Below, one piece after another: positions 60,548-64,000 of a stretch of DNA of 64,000 nt. Source of the stretch: Symbiodinium microadriaticum. Its lineage: Eukaryota > Sar > Dinophyceae > Suessiales > Symbiodiniaceae. The notes beneath the pieces were generated by a model, which was not told the DNA's origin, did no database searches, and saw nothing but the letters and a program-made list of their open reading frames with translations. Both the position numbers and the translations under genes were made by a program. Numbering within the stretch: position 1 is the stretch's first letter; every line of letters starts with the position of its first letter. Location: NCBI GenBank assembly GCA_001939145.1, contig LSRX01000067.1, forward strand, positions 118,926 through 182,925. Reading direction: 5' to 3'.

Positions 60548-61412
60548 GCGCAGGGTTCGGAGGGGGACGGCGAGGGGGAGCGGCCAGAGGAAAGCAGGAC
60601 CCGGGTTTAGGTTTTAGTGTTTTGGGCTGAGGGTGTAGAGGTTTGGGGTTTAGGGGGTTTGGGGGTTCAGAGTTTGGGGTTCTGAACCTTCAACCCTGAA
60701 CCCTGAAACCCTCAACCTCGGACTCGATCAAGGACCCGCCTGGCCCGAGCCACGGATTCGCTCTGGGCCGAAATCCTGCAGCAACAGGACGAAGGGTCTA
60801 GTAGGGTTTAGGGTTCAGGGTTATTAGGGTCCAGGATTGTCTGGACGTGAGTCTAGTGGCTAAAAAAGGGTTTAGGACTGTCGGAATTTTTAGGGTTTGG
60901 GGTTCGGGGTCTGGCCCTGCCAGCACTAATCTGTGTAAGAACGGGTTTTCCGGGTTTAAGGTTCAGGGGTTTGACTGGACACGGGATTCCGTTAGGATCG
61001 GGCTTGAGGGTGTAGGGCTTAGGGTTGTTTTAGGGGCTTTGGCTTTGGGATTTTGGAGTCAGGATTTGGAGACGCTGTACTCTGTTGTCGACCCTGTGTT
61101 CGCCTCCCTGTTCCGACCCGATCCCACTCGTGCTCGGATGTTCAGGTGGAACTGTGGAACATGAACAGGAACTAGGAGGGTTGTTTCTGCACGGGGCGGG
61201 CCCCTTTCCCGGACGGCCTGGCCGACCTATACTTCTGAGTTGAAACCCGTTAAGCCTAAACCCGAAAACGGAACAGGAAGCACCCTAAACCCCTAAGCCC
61301 TCAACCCTAAACCGAAGCTCTGCCGGCCCTGGCCCTGCCACAACGGGAGAGAGCTCCGATACCCACAACCCTCAGCTCCGAAGGCTCAGCTCATGGATCC
61401 CAGGGGGCCTAG
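60548..61412 (+). CDS. Three-exon gene model with two repeat-bounded introns
   Basis: Exon A from 60548 after CATCCAATTGCAG: AQGSEGDGEGERPEES. Exon B from 60733: TRLARATDSLWAEILQQQDE. Exon C from 61318: ALPALALPQRERAPIPTTLS, SEGSAHGSQGA, TAG at 61410-61412. Splicing inside the direct repeats AGGACCCG (60596 and 60731) and CGAAG (60790 and 61313) joins A, B and C in one open frame. Intron 1 (about 135 bases) starts GTTTAGGTTTTAG or GACCCGGGTTTAGG and ends CCCTGAACCC-type. Intron 2 starts GTCTAGTAGGGTTTAGGG and ends CCCTCAACCCTAAACCGAAG. Other frames are open, so the protein is tentative and has no recognised family. Confidence 0.5.
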
Positions 61413-61914
61413 CTGCGAGCGTCGAAACCATAGACTTTCGGTTTAGGGTTTGGGTTTATGCAAAAGGGTTTAGGGTCTAGAACGCTAGACTAGAGATGTA
61501 GACCCTGGCCCTTAAATCGTAGCATGCAAGAGCCCTATAAAGCCTAGAACCCATGAATCCTACAGCTTGAAACCGTGATGATACGCTTTTGCAGCCCTGA
61601 TAGTGCCCTGATCTTCGCGAAGCCATAGCCCCTAATAGCCCTATATATCACCTAAGCCCTAAACCCAAGAAAGCCCTAACACCAAGACTGATGGAAGCGG
61701 GTGGAAAACAGACTGATCGGAGGCGCTCCGCCTTACACAGCTGGAGTCGGAGAACCAGCCCTCCGATGCAATTCTCTTTCGTAGTAGTCGAGTAAGTAGC
61801 CTTTTCGCTTTTCCCCGTGTTTTTTGGCTGTAATTGCTTTACGTTGTTTGTTGTTTTGTTGTCGTTGCACGGACAGGAAGCCAGGAAGCCAGTGAGTGAG
61901 TGAACCCCGGTTCC
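61413..61914. other. TTTAGGG tract, then unannotated DNA
   Basis: GTTTAGGGTTTGGG begins at 61441, and CCCTAAACCCAAG words occur near 61657. An open minus frame at 61648-62085 runs into the AT-rich repeat and is not trusted. Confidence 0.4.
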
Positions 61915-62350
61915 CGTTAGATAACAGTAAGAGCAATAAGAGTAGCAACAATAGTAACAATAAAAAGACGAAGAAGAACAGTAATAAAGTGATACTAGTA
62001 ATAATAATACTACTAATACTATTATTAATAACAATAGAAAGAATCGTAATAATAGTAGTACTCGTAATAATGTAAGTAACATCAATGCGAGTAATAAGAG
62101 TAAGAATAAGAATAGTAATAACAGTAATCATAACAATAGTAATTTATAACGGTACTGATGGTAATTTTTCATGCTTGTAATAATTGTCAGAATGGTAATT
62201 AATTATAGCAAAAAAGATAATACTAGCAATATTAGCACTAATTGTGGGAATAGTAGTGATAGTAAGAATACTAATCATAATAATAATGATAGTACTCATC
62301 ATAATAATAACAACAATAGTAATACCAATAATGCTAATAATATCAAGATT
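61915..62350. repeat. AT-rich AAT/GTAATA repeat island
   Basis: AATAATAATACTACTAATAC and GTAATAAGAGTAAGAATAAG words over about 430 bases, in sharp contrast to the surrounding ~50% GC. Poly-Asn frames are artefacts. Confidence 0.85.
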
Positions 62351-62821
62351 ACTTCGCTCAACATTTGCCATTTGGATTACCCAGCCCACACATCTTTTCG
62401 TTTAACAATTTATTCCGGGCTCAGAACAGCAATTTCAATGAGCTACAAATTGGCTCCAGAGTCGTGAAATCGGCCGCTTCGACGCGCACGACCCATGTAC
62501 ACAGTTCATCGCCCGAACTTTGCCAAACCTACCCCGAGCTAAGACATGATATAGTTCAAGTACACATACACAGGGCCAAATAATACATGTTCCGTGCAAA
62601 CGTTGAGTTGATTGCTTTCGGGATAGTCGGTGTAGTAGGAAAACGTTTGTTTCATGGGAATTGAAGGAGAAGGTATTGGACAGAACGAAAACGACGGACA
62701 GAAATAAAGAGATAATTAATCACCAAAAGAAGCAATAAAGAGCGAACGAGAGAAATACATAAACAGAAATGAAGCAACAAAAAGGACGCACGAAATAACT
62801 AAAGAAAGACAGAGTTCGGGG

Positions 62822-63500
62822 GGAAGCTGTGCAAGCTGGCTTCAGAGCATATGAGTCCGTTTGAAACCCACGACAACTGCAGCCGTGCAAGCTTGCTTGA
62901 CAGCATATGAGTCTCGAAACCCATGACGCGAACATTCTGTTTGCAAATGGGGAGGGCTGCGGGTTTTTATGCCGTGCAAGCTTGCTTAAAAGCATGCGAG
63001 TGTTTTTGTATCCTATCATGTGAGCACTCTGTTTGCAAATTGGGGGCTTCTGACACATATATGTCTTTTTGAAACCCATCATGTGAGCATTGGGCCCCCC
63101 CGACCCCGCTTTTTTGAGCCCTGCAAGCTTGCTTCACAGCATGTGAGCCCTGCACATGTGGGGGTTTGAGCATATGTTTCTTTTTTCAAACCCATCGTGT
63201 GAGGGGTTGGCTGCGCCCCTCCAAGGCCCCCACTTGTTTGAACCTCGCAAGCTTGCTAGACACCATATGAGTCTTTACAGCATATGAGTCTTTTTTGAAA
63301 CCCATCATGCGAGCGTTGTGTTTGCAAATGGGGGAGCGCAGCCCCTCTCCCGCCCCCCCAAACCTTGCGCTTTTTCGAGCCACGCAAGCTTGCTTGACAG
63401 AAGCCCATCATGCGAACATTCTGTTTGTAAATGGGGGNNNNNNCCCCCGCTTGTGCAAGCTTGCTTGACAGCATATGAGTCCGTATTGGCTGCCCCCACC
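62822..63500. repeat. Tandem repeat with a GCAAGCTTGC palindrome, about seven units
   Basis: Each unit starts near GCAAGCTTGCTTGACAGC, continues ATATGAGTC, then GAAACCCATCATGCGA, ACATTCTGTTTGCAAATGGG and a G/C-rich spacer. Units begin near 62829, 62886, 62976, 63123, 63247, 63384 and 63457 and vary from about 55 to 150 bases. A 6-base gap lies at 63438-63443. No coding support. Confidence 0.85.
63438..63443. other. Short gap (6 N)
   Basis: Undetermined bases within the tandem repeat. Confidence 0.99.
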
Positions 63501-63734
63501 GCAACCCTCGGCGCATGAACACATTAGAAAATAGAGTTTATCCCATGAAAATAGGGGAAGTTGCGGGTTTTCCTATGAAATTCTATTAAACATAACGAAA
63601 TTAGACATCAGGAAATAAGGGTTTGTTTGCTTCAGGACATATCGAGAATGTATAGATGTTTTCCTAAAAGGGAAGTACAGAGAACCTCCCCTCACCACCA
63701 CCAGAAAAGAAGAGGCCAAACCAAAAAAACAAGC

Positions 63735-63935
63735 AATTGCAGACAAAAAATCTCCGCACCCGCAACGACAGCAATAGAAAGCGTGACGGAGACCGCAATG
63801 ACAACAAAAAACAAAACGTGCCCCTGCAACGACAAAAAAAAAGCGCGCCCCCGCAACGACAGCAAAAAAGGAATACGTGCCCCTGCAACGACTGCAAAAA
63901 CAAAAATAACCGCCCCCGCGACCGCAGCAACAAAG
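63735..63935. repeat. CAACGAC / poly-A tandem repeat
   Basis: CCCGCAACGACAGCAA, GCCCCTGCAACGACAAAAA and CGCGCCCCCGCAACGACAGC recur about every 40 bases. The several long frames over this stretch on both strands are the repeat read in triplets. CCCTAAACCCTAC follows near 63970. Confidence 0.8.
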
Positions 63936-64000
63936 CAACGACAGCCAAAAGAAAACACTCTTACCTGCCCCAAACCCTAAACCCTACTTAGAGGCGCCAG

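Noticed and set aside
62822-63500. CRISPR array
   Set aside because: Units are of unequal length, repeats diverge, there are no unique equal-length spacers and no cas genes, and the DNA is eukaryotic.
63573-63991. Several 80-120 codon frames on both strands
   Set aside because: All come from the CAACGAC / poly-A tandem repeat.

Overview
This window looks like nuclear DNA of a dinoflagellate, probably in or near the Suessiales/Symbiodiniaceae (inference). Four things support that. A 17-base piece of the conserved dinoflagellate spliced leader sits at 45005-45021, in front of a broken intronless coding stretch. Coding sequence is cut into many short GC-rich exons, some best joined with GA or GC 5' splice sites, which dinoflagellates are known to use. 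Almost every exon I can support reads on the + strand. Degenerate telomere-type repeat (CCCTAAA / TTTAGGG) is scattered through the whole window, along with very long microsatellites. No rRNA, tRNA, CRISPR array or bacterial-type operon was seen, and I could identify no promoter, which is usual for dinoflagellates.

Layout. 0-7 kb: mostly intronic or intergenic sequence with telomere-like tracts and tetranucleotide arrays, plus small exon candidates at 2945, 5009, 5770 and 6014. 7.4-15 kb: a good exon at 7470; a five-exon model at 8927-10808 split by a CTA/CTG microsatellite and an assembly gap; single exons at 11302 and 12178; a linked set at 13461-14611. 16.5-24.2 kb: one armadillo-repeat gene in at least eleven exons, with CAT, CATG/CGTA and GAAA arrays in its introns. 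24.5-30.7 kb: isolated exons. 30.7-32.1 kb: a cytochrome P450 pseudogene hit by a small transposon. 33.4-34.4 kb: a broken AP2-domain gene. 34.5-41 kb: more exon islands and a small membrane-protein candidate. 42.2-43.7 kb: a gene with a tandem Arg/Ser-rich repeat. 45-45.9 kb: the spliced-leader-tagged pseudogene. 46.6-48.3 kb: a coiled-coil protein gene. 48.9-61.4 kb: a string of exon islands, the best a three-exon model at 60548-61412. 61.9-64 kb: AT-rich and tandem-repeat DNA without a recognised gene.

Main observation. Exon islands repeatedly sit between a CCCTAAA-type tract on the left and a TTTAGGG-type tract on the right. Introns therefore begin with TTTAGGG repeats, often with the 5' splice site inside the repeat (GTTTAGGG, GTTTTAGGG), and end with CCCTAAA repeats just before the 3' splice AG. 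The two ends are complementary and could fold into a stem. A few introns also have direct repeats at their ends, the best being a perfect 17-mer at 9611-9627 and 9757-9773. Conserved blocks recur just inside the 3' ends. Together this resembles an introner family with telomere-like terminal inverted repeats. It is an inference from one window and needs transcript data.

Limits. Most exons are called from open frame, splice-like borders and composition only. Many are under 130 bases and could be wrong in strand or frame. The function of nearly all of them is unknown.
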